Assembly (NCBI GenBank): GCA_003290165.1
Contig: QNQO01002050.1
Span: forward strand, 1-64,000
Direction: 5' to 3'
DNA from: Berberis thunbergii
Lineage: Eukaryota; Streptophyta; Magnoliopsida; Ranunculales; Berberidaceae
Length of the DNA stretch: 64,000 nt
A program made the translations under genes and the position numbers. Below, in pieces: positions 1-10,351 of this stretch. Each line of letters opens with the position of its first letter. The stretch's first letter is position 1. The notes beneath the pieces are model-generated. The model searched no databases, was not told where the DNA came from, and was given only the letters and a program-made list of their open reading frames with translations.

Positions 1-997
1 AGGGGAAGATACCTGGCCATGAGACATCATCCATACACAGCCTCCACAACAAGCCCTAACCCACCATCGCAGACTTCTCTTCATCATCATCCACGCTCAC
101 AAACCCTAGCCGCCGTCACCCAGAATCCATCCACAGCATCTACAACCTCCTCTTCCCACAGCCATAGCCTCCTAATCCACCACCGCATGCCTTTCTTCAT
201 CATCTAGCACAAAAGTCCTCACCGTCCTCATCTCTCTCTCGCCTGACTCCCTTATCGCCATCACCATCAGAACCTCCCTCGCACGGAAACCCTCGTCTCA
301 GTCCTCTCTCTCTCGTTGTCCCTGATTGTCGCCACCCATCGCCACCTCGCCAAACCCTAGCCACCGTCTCAGTCCCTCGTCCTTCCCTCTTCGTCCCTTC
401 TTCCCATTCTCAGCCTCGTCATCCCCTTCTCACCAGAGCTTATCGCGAAAAGGGAGGAACAGAAAGACTGGTGAAGCAGATACGTGAGGAAGGTTAGGGA
501 TGGCAACGGGGCGGATTGGGGCGGATTTGGACAAATCCATCCCCGCCCCGCTAATTATCACGGATATCCAAATCCGCCCCGAATATCCGTTTGCCAAATT
601 TTGTAAAACCCATCCCCGAACCGAACGGATTGGCGGATATCCGCCCCGCCCAAAATACCCGAAAAAAATATATAAATTCCAAACCACAAAATTCCAACAT
701 TTACAACATATTATACAAATTTACAAAAAAAAAAAAACAGATTACAAAATTTACAAAAAAAAAAACAGATTTTAAAACAGATTACAAAATTTACAAAAAA
801 AAACAGATTACAACAAAAAATAACATACCATTCGAGGATCTCAGATCAAATTACAACCCATACAAAAAATTCCATTACAAACATACCAAAATTAACAAAA
901 AAATAAAAAATTACAACTTAAAAAATTCGAGGATCTCAGATCAGATCTCGATATACTGATCTTAAAAAATACTGATCTTAAAAAATTACAACATACT

Positions 998-1258
998 GAT
1001 CTTGATCTTGATCTTGATCAGATCATGAACGATCTTGATCTTGATCTTGATCAGAATCAGATCTTGATCTTGATCAGAATCAGATCTTGATCTTGATCTT
1101 GATCTTGATCTTGATCTTGATCTTGATCTTGATCTTGATCTTGATCAGATCTTGATCTTGATCTTGATCAGATCTTGATCTTGATCAGTTCAGATCCGAT
1201 CTTGATCTTCAGTTCAGATCCGATCTTGATCTTCAGATCTTGATCTTTAGATCTTGAT
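998..1258. repeat. (GATCTT)n microsatellite
   Basis: A hexamer array about 260 bp long with occasional GATCAG variants, inside the hAT-like element. GATC occurs every six bases, so the tract is dense in adenine-methylation-type and Sau3A-type sites. The repeat is almost pure from 1082 to 1146. Confidence 0.9.
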
Positions 1259-1306
1259 CTATGAAGGGGGAGATGGAAGAAAAGAAACCGTTTTTTGTCG
1301 AGAGAG

Positions 1307-1432
1307 GCGTGAGGGGAGCAGGGAGCATCTCGGCGTCTCGCGGCGTGAGGGGAGCAGGGAGCATCTCGGCGTCTTGCGGCGTGAGGGGAGCAGGGAGCAT
1401 CTCGGCGTCTCGGCGACTCGCGGCGTGAGGGA
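1307..1432. repeat. 36-bp minisatellite, about 3 copies
   Basis: The unit starts GCGTGAGGGGAGCAGG, with copies at 1307, 1343 and 1379 (36-bp spacing) and a partial copy from 1423. It is followed to about 1720 by an irregular GAGGGAGG-rich tract. The ORFs that cross it on either strand are products of the repeat. Confidence 0.85.
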
Positions 1433-2930
1433 GGGCGAGGTGGTGTGCGGTGAGTGAGGGAGTCGCTCTGTGAGGGAGTTAGGGAGGGAGGGAGGGAGTC
1501 GCTCTGTGAGGGGGAGGTGGTGTGCGGTGAGTGAGGGTGAGGGAGGGAGTCGAGAGTGAGAGGGACTCTCTGTGAGGGAGGGAGGGAGTCGTGAGTGAGG
1601 GAGGGAGGTAGTGAGGGAGTCGTGGGTGAGGTGAGGGAGAGTCTCTCTCTCTGTGAGGGAGGGAGGGAGTCGTGAGTGAGGGAGGGAGGGAGGTGGTGAC
1701 AGTGAGGGAGTCGTGGTAGGTTTGTTTGTTTTGTTTTTTTTTTTTCTATTTAAAGGGTTAGGGGTATTTAAGTAAATTTCATACTTAAACGGATATCCGT
1801 GGGGCGGATATGGCCAAATCCGTATCCGCCCCGAATATTCGACGGATATTATTTGAATATCCGTATCCGCCCCGAAACCCATTTACCTATATCCAAATCC
1901 GCCCCATACGGATTGGATGGGGCGGATATCCGTGAAAATCCGCCCCACTGCCATCCCTAAGGAAGGTGAAGGAAGATATCACGATATTCGCACCCCAGTT
2001 TCCACTCAGTACCACCACGCACAGACGACATCTTTCTAATATATTTCTCTTATTTTTATTTTCATATTAATCATGTATTTCTATTCGAATATAATTAATA
2101 TGTCTAGCTAAACTCCTCTTAGTTAGGGGTGGATTCAAAGTCCCTAACATGTGTTTTATAAATTAATTGAATTTAATCTTTCTTGTTATTAGTGATTGTG
2201 TTTTGCTTAACTACTTTATAAAGAATTTTTCTTTGTATGTTTGCTAAGGTGGCCAACTTAGTAAGCATGATAGGATCTGGGGTTAGAGTATATGAGAGTT
2301 TCACCTAATTGTTATAATCTTGTATTCACAAGTAGTAAATAACAAGGAACGTTGGTAAGATTAAGTAAAATTCTAGGCAAGAACAAGATGTTGATCATAC
2401 TTGTAATTGCCTACTTGTTCTTGCCTAGTCAGTATTCATATTTTCCACAAAACTTAATGATCTTAGATTGTTATTTAATTTGCGATTCCTGTTTAGATAG
2501 CATGATAAGAATAGTTTGAAAGCGACGCTTAGTTTAATTCAACGAACTTGGGAAAACAATAAGATTAATGCAGTGCGGTCACGGTTAATGTTGAGCATTG
2601 TCTCTCACAAGTTAGCAAGTGATTATTGAAGATTGATTTATAAGCATATGTTTGGTGTGTTGAGATAAACCCTTAGCTAATTTCTCATATTTGTCATCCC
2701 TTTAGTTTTATTATCTTTATAGTAATTTTCATAGTTATTTCCATACTTTAACTTAGAAAATTCAATCCCCTTTTATTTAATTAATTAGGTTGTTAGTTGA
2801 CTTTTAGTTATTATTAGTATTAATTGACAAGCTCTCTAATCCCCAGTCTAGAACGATCCCTACCTATTCTATACTACAATCACAAAATAGGGTATTAAGT
2901 TGTGTGCTACAAAAATAGCGCATCAATTTT

Positions 2931-2948
2931 TGGCGCCGTTGCCGGGGA
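2931..2948 (+). other. Primer-binding site for tRNA-Asp
   Basis: TGGCGCCGTTGCCGGGGA is the exact complement of the 3' end of plant tRNA-Asp(GTC) including CCA. It lies five bases after the 5' LTR end and marks the minus-strand priming site. It supports the Athila/Tat-like assignment. Confidence 0.9.
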
Positions 2949-3037
2949 TTAGAAAAGTTGTTGATTACTTAATTAGTTTTTATTTTTATTTTTATTGATT
3001 TTTTTCTTCTTTCTATCTTTATCTTAGGTACTAGTTC

Positions 3038-4243
3038 ATGCGCAATATGAGATCTAGCGAAAACTTAGTAGAATACGATTCAGAGTCTGAGAAAACATTT
3101 AGAAGACGAAGAAGAAAAACAAAATAGCCACAAACATCTAGCTCTAGCTCTAAATCTGAATCTGAATCTGAAGAGTTCGACATGAGAGATAATAGATCTA
3201 TTAAAGAACTTTCGGCATCCACCTTGGACAATGCCGCACCCTTTTGCATTCAGTATCCATTAGCCGTGTAGGGCAAGGCTGAGTCATTCTAGCTAAAATC
3301 CAGCTTACTTCATCATATTCCAAAGTATCATGGTCTTTCTATGGAGGATCCAAATAAACATTTAAAGAAATTTGAAGCTGTATGCTCCAGTATGTCGCCA
3401 ATAAATGTGGATGAAAACATCTTAAAGTTGAGAGCATTCCCCTTTTCTCTAGCTGATAAGGCTAAGGATTGGCTCTATGAACTACCTTCCGGGACAGTAT
3501 ATTCTTGGGAGAGCATGAAGAAGGTGTTTCTAGATAAATTCTTCCCAACTTTCAAAATTATCTTGTTGAGAAAGAAAATCAGTGGCATACAGCAAGGTCC
3601 AAGATAATCATATCCGACTTACTATGAGTGTTTCAAAACTTTCATAGCATCATGCCCGCAACATCAAATGAAGGAGGAGCTCCTGATTCAATACTTTTAT
3701 GAGGGATTGCTTCCTCTTGAGCGACAGATGTTAGATGTAGCGGCAAGAGGAGCTTTGGTTGATAAAACTCCAGTAGCAGCAAAGACTTTGATTGCAAACC
3801 GAGCTTTAAATGCCCAACAATATGAAGAAATTGGAAAGCCTTCACACCAAGTCAATGAGGTAAGTAATAATTCTAGTTTGGAAGCTCAAATGGCTAATCT
3901 TACCTCACTTGTGACTCAGGCCTTAGGGAAGCCAAACATGCTAGGAGTTGCACAAGTTTGTGGCGTGTGTAGACATCCATCTGATCAATGTCCTCAACTG
4001 ATTGAGAATCGCGGTTGGGAGAATGTCAATGCAGTAGGTTTTCAAGGGCAAAATCACTATAGGAATAATCCTTATTTGAACACCTACAATGAGGTTGGAG
4101 AAATCACCCTAGTTTTGGATGGAGAAATTCATAACAACCTCAAGAACAAACTTCGAATCGCCCACCCCCTGGTTTCTTTCAAGGACCACCTGAACCACCT
4201 CAGCACAATTCAAGTATGCCGCTTAATTTTGATGAGATTCTGA
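3038..4243 (+). pseudogene. Retrotransposon gag, decayed
   Basis: Gag forms the particle core that packages element RNA. One frame runs from the ATG at 3038 with several stops, including near 3124 and at 3605. It contains a retrotransposon gag domain at about 3341-3760: the segment with AKDWLYELPSG followed by FLDKFFPT is typical of plant gypsy Gag. A zinc-knuckle-like CGVCRHPSDQCP follows at about 3960. The reading frame shifts after about 4150, and downstream Gag residues (LHMGQIAEFIGQIREQG) continue in another frame from 4290. The N-terminus is acidic and serine-rich. With these breaks no functional Gag can be made. Confidence 0.85.
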
Positions 4244-4289
4244 AATCATTAACTATTTCTCAGCAGAATCAAGCAAAAATATAGCAGAT

Positions 4290-5740
4290 TTGAAGCTACA
4301 TATGGGACAAATAGCTGAGTTTATTGGACAAATTCGCGAGCAAGGAAAACTTCCTAGTTCTACCACTCCAAATCCGAAGGGCATGTTTGAAACTGCAAAA
4401 ACAATTACATTGAAGAGTGGTAGGCAAATTGAGAATGAGCCAATAGTCCCTAAACATAGTCGAAATAGGGAAACTGAGTTACATAAGGATTCTCCAACCA
4501 TCATTGAAACACCGGAACTCCAAGGTAAGAAGGTGAACATTCAAAATTCAGATTCTGCTAATCTTGTTCCACCTTTTGTGTCTTTTCCAGGTAGGTTGGC
4601 CAAATCTAGGAAAAATGAACAAGATAAGGAAATTTTGGAAACCTTCCGAAAAGTCCAAGTCAATATTCTGCTTCTTGATGCTATTAAGCAAATGCATAAG
4701 TATGCAAAATTTTGAATGAGCTTTGCACAACAAAGAGTCGTCTTCGAGACGGAGAGGTAGTTAAGGTAAGTGAGAATGTCTCCGCAGTTCTTCAAGGGAA
4801 ATTGCCACCGAAATGTAAGGATCCAGGTAGTTTTACTATCCCTTGTGTTATCGGTAATACTAAAATTGAAAATGCAATGTTAGACTTAGGTGCTTCAATT
4901 AATGTTATGCCTTATTCTATTAATCGATCTATGAATATTGGAAAGTTAAAAAATGATGGTGTTATTATTCAATTGGCTGACCGTTTTAATGCATATCCTC
5001 GAGGTTTGTTGGAAGATGTGTTGGTGCAGGTTAACCATTTGATATTCCCAGCAGATTTCTATGTGCTTGAAATGGAAAATTCAGAATTTTTAGCACCTTT
5101 GCCTCTTCTTTTAGGGCACTCCTTCATGAAAACTGCAAAGACAAATATTGGTGTGCATGCAGAGAAACTAACCATGGAATTTGATGGTGATGTGATTGGC
5201 TTCAACATCTTTGAAGCCACGAGATATCCTGATAAAAATCAATTTTGTTTTTCTATTAATGTGAATGACAATTTGGCCCAGAAATTGTCAGACCTAAAAA
5301 ATGAGGATGAACTTGAGACCAACATCACTACTGCCGTTGGATATGAGAGCAATGGAGTTCCCTATTACACAAAGAAGCGAAAGAAATTTCAGTTGAATGA
5401 GCTTGAAAAGATTCAGGATGAGGCTTATGGTAGTAAAAACAAGTATAAGGAAAACACCATAGTTTTTCATGATCAGATGATCCATGGAATTACTTTTGTC
5501 ATTGGAATGAAAGTCTTGCTTTTCTAATCATGTCTTAGAACTGGTAAGTTACGTTCTGAATGGATTGGTCATTTTATTGTTACTAATGTTTTTCCCCATG
5601 GTTCTATACAAATTAAGAGTGTCACAATCGGGAAGGAGTTTAAAGTGAAACATCATCAACTTAAGCCCTATTACGAGTCATTTGTGGAGCATGACGTGGA
5701 GGATGTATCACTCCATGTTTCCACTTATTATGAGGATTAA
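4290..5740 (+). pseudogene. Gag end and aspartic protease fused to the integrase C-terminal tail (internal pol deletion)
   Basis: The first part (4290-4715) is the Gag C-terminus and linker. From 4712 a second frame carries a retropepsin-like domain with DLGASINVMP at about 4891. DLGAS replaces the usual D[ST]G, as in plant Athila-type proteases. The domain ends with PLLLGHSFMKTAKT. After about 5380 the same frame becomes the distal integrase region (QLNELEKIQDEAY, then KVLLF, and FPHGSIQIKS and HHQLKPYYESF further on). One in-frame stop lies at 5525-5527 and the frame ends at 5738-5740. Polymerase, RNase H and the integrase core, normally about 3 kb, are absent, with the junction at about 5330-5390. 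Confidence 0.85.
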
Positions 5741-7586
5741 TTGGAGATACCGTCAGGCTGCACGTTGTTAAGACAAGTGCTTCTTGGGAGGCAACCCAAT
5801 CAGATTTGTTTTCTTTATCATTTTATTTTATTTTCGTTATTTTTGCTTTTGTTTGTTAGTAGTTTGTTTTTTCGCGTTTAAATCTTTCATTGCATATGCT
5901 ATAATCTATTAACATTGAGGACAATGTTAGGTTTAAGTGTGGGGGGAACAAAACATTGTTTTGTTTTGAAAAAGAAAAGTGTCAGTCCCATAAAAAAAAT
6001 TGATTGGTTTTTATTTTCTTTGTTGGTATTAGTGTCATAAAAAAAATAAAAAATAAAAAATTAAATTATAGTTATTTTGAGTTTTAGCATACTTTCCAAC
6101 ACAATGATGAGATTTGGTTTTTAATTGCATGACTTTAAGATGATTTATAAACATAATTCAAGATCTAATATTATTCTTTGGTTAATGCTTATTTATGGTT
6201 CTCATATGCAAATTCACATGTAATCAACTTAGTAATTGGTACTCATAGCATGCTTAGTTGAATTTAACTCATTATAACCCATATGTGAGTTTTGAGCCTA
6301 TTGTTCTTATGATTTTGATAGTTTTTAGTTAGGTAATCTTTTATTTTTTTTGTCAATAAATTCGTTGCACGATCTCAATTTTGTTTGCTTTGGTTGCTAC
6401 ATGGATTGCTTTCAAAATTAAGAGTTAAACACTAGAACTTGTATTAATTTTGTTCAAAACATAATATTGAATTGCATGACATACTTGACATGATAAAGTC
6501 ACATAGTTTCCACCATTGCCAAATAAGTCTGATCAATAATATATTTCCTTTAGGTTAACCTCATTGAGCCTGTTATTAAGCCTTTTGTTTCATTACCCTC
6601 ATTTTCTATCTATAACCTAATAAAAAGAGTGGAGCATAATTTGATTTGCAAAGACTTTATTGTGGTTCAAGGTATGTTGAAAAGCAAGTGTGGGGGAATA
6701 CCCTTGTGGTATGTTCAAGAAAAAAGAGTTGCAAAAAAAAAAAAAATGAAAAAAAAAGTTACAAAAGGGATACAAGTCCTTATCTATATCCATTCAGTAT
6801 TATAGTACCATACAGATAGTTCAATCTTTTCAGTAGATATAAAATAATTGTTGAAGTTCTTCATTATCAATGGGCCACCTCGTCATTTTCCCACTTATGT
6901 CTCGAACCATATGATTATTTGCTAATGTCTCTAATCTTATTGCATGTTTTCACCATTTCTTCAAGCCCTTTGAAAATTTCATATCCGTTCTTTCTCTTTC
7001 CTTGACCTCTGGCCCCATTACAACCTGAATTAAGACCTTTTGATTGAGTGTGTCTTACAATGTCACAATGGGGAGATTCGAATGAGGTATGAGCATATGG
7101 TGTCCCTAGTTCTTGCATTCAAGTAGTATCATTCATTCCATGATATCATATATCTAAAAAAAATAAAAAATAAAAAGTCAGAAAATGCCATTATTTCTTG
7201 TTATATCATATGTGAGCTATTTGTTTCCATTTTACATCAATCCTCTCACATATAACTAGAATAAGAAGTGTGATTTTACCAAACAATCAATGAAAAAGAA
7301 AAGAGTGCATCCAGTGAGATTTTTGGGTTAATTCTTCTTGGCATGCGCTTGAGTTTCACAGTCACTTGGATTGATTTAATTGTAAATTTTTATATCATTG
7401 CTATGAACGTGTATTAATTTTCGAATGATGTGGATTTAATCTCTTGTTTACAAAAATCTTAACATGTCATGATCCATTGAAAATCTCTTAGACAAATGTT
7501 GGAAAGTATAGATTGAGTCATTTGAGTCTTTTATTTTTGTTTCTTGGATTTGCTCGAGGACTAGAAAAAGATAAGTGTAGGGGAAT
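5741..7586 (+). other. Non-coding 3' region of the LTR element with three polypurine-tract-like motifs
   Basis: No coding sequence is recognised here. AT-rich text is punctuated by near-identical purine motifs AAGTGTGGGGGGAAC at 5935, AAGTGTGGGGGAAT at 6686 and AAGTGTAGGGGAAT at 7573. Only the last directly precedes the 3' LTR and can serve as the plus-strand primer. Several A-rich stretches (5990-6070, 6720-6770, 7150-7180) are present. A minus-strand ORF at 6915-7118 shows no recognisable domain. Confidence 0.7.
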
Positions 7587-9247
7587 TTTATAGGGGCATA
7601 ATTAGGCTATTTTTAGTACTATATTTCTATATATATATATTTAGCTATTACTTGTTAATTATGGTACTAATTGTTATTTTCATGTTTGTGTAGGTTTCCA
7701 ATTACAATATTTTAAAATAGAAGCAAATTGGCAATTTAGGAATACTAATTGCACAAGGATATCACACAAGCAAAGAAACCACACAAACAAAGAAACCACA
7801 GAAAGAAGAAAACAAGAATAAAAGGGGGAAGATACCTGGCTTGAGACATCATCCATACACAGCCTCCACAACAAGCCCCAACCCACCATCGCAGACTTCT
7901 CTTCATCATCATCCACGCTTGCAAACCCTAGCCGCCGTCACCCAGAATCCATCCACAGCATCTACAACCTCCTCTTCCCACAGCCATAGCCTCCTAATCC
8001 AACCACCGCATGCCTTTCTTCATCATCCAACACAAAGTCCTCACCGTCCTCATCTCTCTCTCGCCTGACTCCCTTATCGCCATCACCATCAGAACCTCCT
8101 CGCACAGAAACCCTCGTCTTAGTCCTCTCTCTCTCGCTGTCCCTGATTGTCGCCACCTCGCCAGTCCCTCGTCCTTCCCTCTTCGGCCCTTCTTCCCATT
8201 CTCAACCTCGTCATCCCCTTCTCACCAGAGCTTATTGCGAAGAGAGAGGAACAAAAAGACTGGTGAAGCAGATCGCGAAGGAGCAATTCGCGTGAGGAAG
8301 GCGAAGGAAGAGATATCACGCTATTCGCACCCCAATTTCCACTTAGTACCACCACGCATAGGCGACATATTTCTAATATATTTCTCTTATTTTTAGTTTG
8401 ATATTAATTATTATTTCTATTCGAACATAATTAATATGTCTAGCTAAACTCCTCTTAGTTAGGGGTGGATTCGAAGCCCCGAACATGTGCTTTATAAATT
8501 AATTGAATTTAATCTTTCTTGTTATTAGTGATTGTGTTTTGCTTAACTGCTTTATAGAGAACTTTTCTTTGTATGTTTGTTAAGATGACCAACTTAGTAA
8601 GCATGCTAGGATCTGGGGCTAGAGTATAGGAGACTTTCACCTAATTGTTATAATCATGTATTCACAAGTAGCAAATGCCAAGGAACATTGGTAAAGTTAA
8701 GTAAAAACTTAGGCAAGAACAAGATGCTGATCATACTTGTAATTGCCTAGTCAGTGTTCATATTTTCCACAAAACTTAATGATCTTAGATTGTTATTTAA
8801 CTTGCGATTCCTGTTTAGATAACATGATAATAATAGTTTGAAAGCGACACTTAGTTTAATTCAACGAACTTGAAAAAATAATAAGATTAATGCAGTGCGG
8901 TCACAGTTAGTCTTGAGCATTGTCTCTCACGAGTTAGCAAGTGATTATTGAAGATTGATTTATAAACATATGTTTGGTGTGTGGAGATAAACCCTTAGCT
9001 AATTTCTCATCTTTGCCATCCCTTTAGTTTTATTATCTTTATAGTAATTTTCGTAGTTATTTTCATACTTTAATTTAGAAAATCCAATCCCCTTTTATTT
9101 AATTAATTAGGTTGTTAGTTGTATTTTAGTTATTATTAGTGTTAATTGACAAACCCTCTAATTTCCGGTCTAGAACGATCCCTACTTATTCTATACTACA
9201 TTCACAAAGGAGGGTATTATGTTGTGTGCTACAAAAATAGTGCATCA
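7587..9247 (+). repeat. 3' LTR of the Athila-like element
   Basis: It begins just after the purine tract at 7573-7586 and ends in GCATCA at 9247. The canonical TG at its left end is decayed. From 7824 it matches the 5' LTR, and this copy lacks the hAT insertion. Length is about 1.66 kb. Differences between the LTRs are frequent, which indicates an old insertion. Confidence 0.85.
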
Positions 9248-10351
9248 ACATGAAAACAACGTAGTGACGACTGGTGATGACTCATCCAAACGTTGGGCTC
9301 AAAGTGACATTGAAAGAATAAAGTATTTACAAGTAGTTATTGATGATTTGCATCGATCAATTAGGTATTTCGTTTTATCCTTTGATCTTTAAAAAGTTAT
9401 ATTTTCTATGATGATCCAAATCTTGAACAACCTAATTCCGAAGTTCAAATATTAGTTATGATGATACATCAAATAGTCATTCGATCATAGTCATACATGT
9501 GGCAATAATTATCCATCACGAGGAACAAACACTTCACAGTAAACATGAATTACGAGTCCAGTCACAAAAGCCTAGAGATGCACTTAGTAACGGGCCATAA
9601 TCATTTGTATTTGTGAAATTCATTATTTTACTTGAAGTTCACTTGCTAAGTTTCGACGTATATTTGCTAAGTACACTTGTAAAGTTGGATGATAACCCCT
9701 GTTATGTGGAGTTTGAAGGAACTTGGACTTAGTGAGAGAGAAATCCCTAAAGGAATCATTCATGATATTTCATATAAGTTAGAGAATTTTAAGCAACCTT
9801 GCAATAACTTAATTAATAAATAAACGAAACAAAATTATTAGATTTTTTTGGTCTATTTTACTTTGATGTGATCTGAGTTTGGAGGGTGGATCCTAAAAGG
9901 TCTCTCTAAAAAATCGTACACAGAACTTTCATCAAGTGTGACCGATTTTCATCATTATCTATGTAATGATTTCATCCAAATTTAATTATAACATGTATAT
10001 GCTATGAGATTGATTGAGTATGGATTTTTATTTTGTTACGCTTCCCGTACTTTGTAAATTGATATCTTAAGTGATTTTTTTTAGTTTTCCTAAACCAAAT
10101 ATCACTAAAGTTGTTTTGGGAAGACTGAAAAAGTTTCAACTTGAATTTTTGACAAAAACAAAAATTAATAAAAAATGGTATGGGTTGAGCGTTTTATGAA
10201 GAAAGATGGAGAAAAGTGGTTGAGCCTAGCTTAAATAATTAAGGCCCTTTAACCTCCCCCATCCCGGTTCACCTTTACGCCATACAAAAAGTTATATAAC
10301 GATGAAATGAATCACTTGCTTTTGCCAGCTAAAAACACTTGAAAATTTTAA
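9248..10351. other. AT-rich intergenic sequence, nothing recognised
   Basis: About 1.1 kb between the retrotransposon and the segmental duplication. Both strands are full of stops. No splice-supported exon, inverted-repeat element or tandem repeat was seen. Confidence 0.6.

Larger units (their letters stand above)
495..1959. mobile_element. hAT-like non-autonomous DNA transposon, 1465 bp
   Basis: The terminal inverted repeats begin TAGGGATGGCA and end TGCCATCCCTA. Similarity extends to about 22 bases through a GGGGCGGAT motif. The element is flanked by the perfect 8-bp duplication AGGAAGGT (487-494 and 1960-1967), which is single in the 3' LTR. An 8-bp duplication is the hAT hallmark. Subterminal regions are full of CGGATATCCG-type palindromes. 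The interior is simple sequence (GATCTT repeat, 36-bp minisatellite, GAGGG-rich tract) with no transposase, so it depends on another element to move. Confidence 0.9.
1..2925 (+). repeat. 5' LTR (partial), split by a hAT-like insertion
   Basis: Bases 1-486 and 1968-2925 align throughout with the 3' LTR from 7824 to 9247, with scattered substitutions and small indels. About 240 bases of the LTR lie left of the window. The LTR ends at the CATCA before the primer-binding site. The insertion at 495-1959 has no counterpart in the 3' LTR, so it postdates the retrotransposon. Confidence 0.9.
1..9247 (+). mobile_element. Athila-like Ty3/gypsy LTR retrotransposon, 5' truncated by window, internally deleted
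   Basis: Two direct repeats end in GCATCA (to 2925 and to 9247). The left one is followed five bases later by a site complementary to the 3' end of tRNA-Asp, typical of plant Athila/Tat-type gypsy elements. The interior reads gag, aspartic protease, then only the C-terminal tail of integrase, followed by a long non-coding stretch with three polypurine-like motifs. No reverse transcriptase or RNase H is present, so the copy is non-autonomous. The 5' LTR start and 5' target duplication lie outside the window. Gag and pol carry stops and a frameshift, so the copy is dead. Confidence 0.9.

Noticed and set aside
1259..1882. The 207-codon minus-strand ORF.
   Set aside because: It runs through the minisatellite and GAGGG simple sequence inside a hAT-like element. 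Its Ser/Pro/Leu-rich product is a composition artefact.
6915..7118. Antisense ORF in the LTR element as a real gene, as described in some Ogre/Tat elements.
   Set aside because: It is short, with no domain, in AT-rich decayed sequence. Nothing beyond being open supports it.
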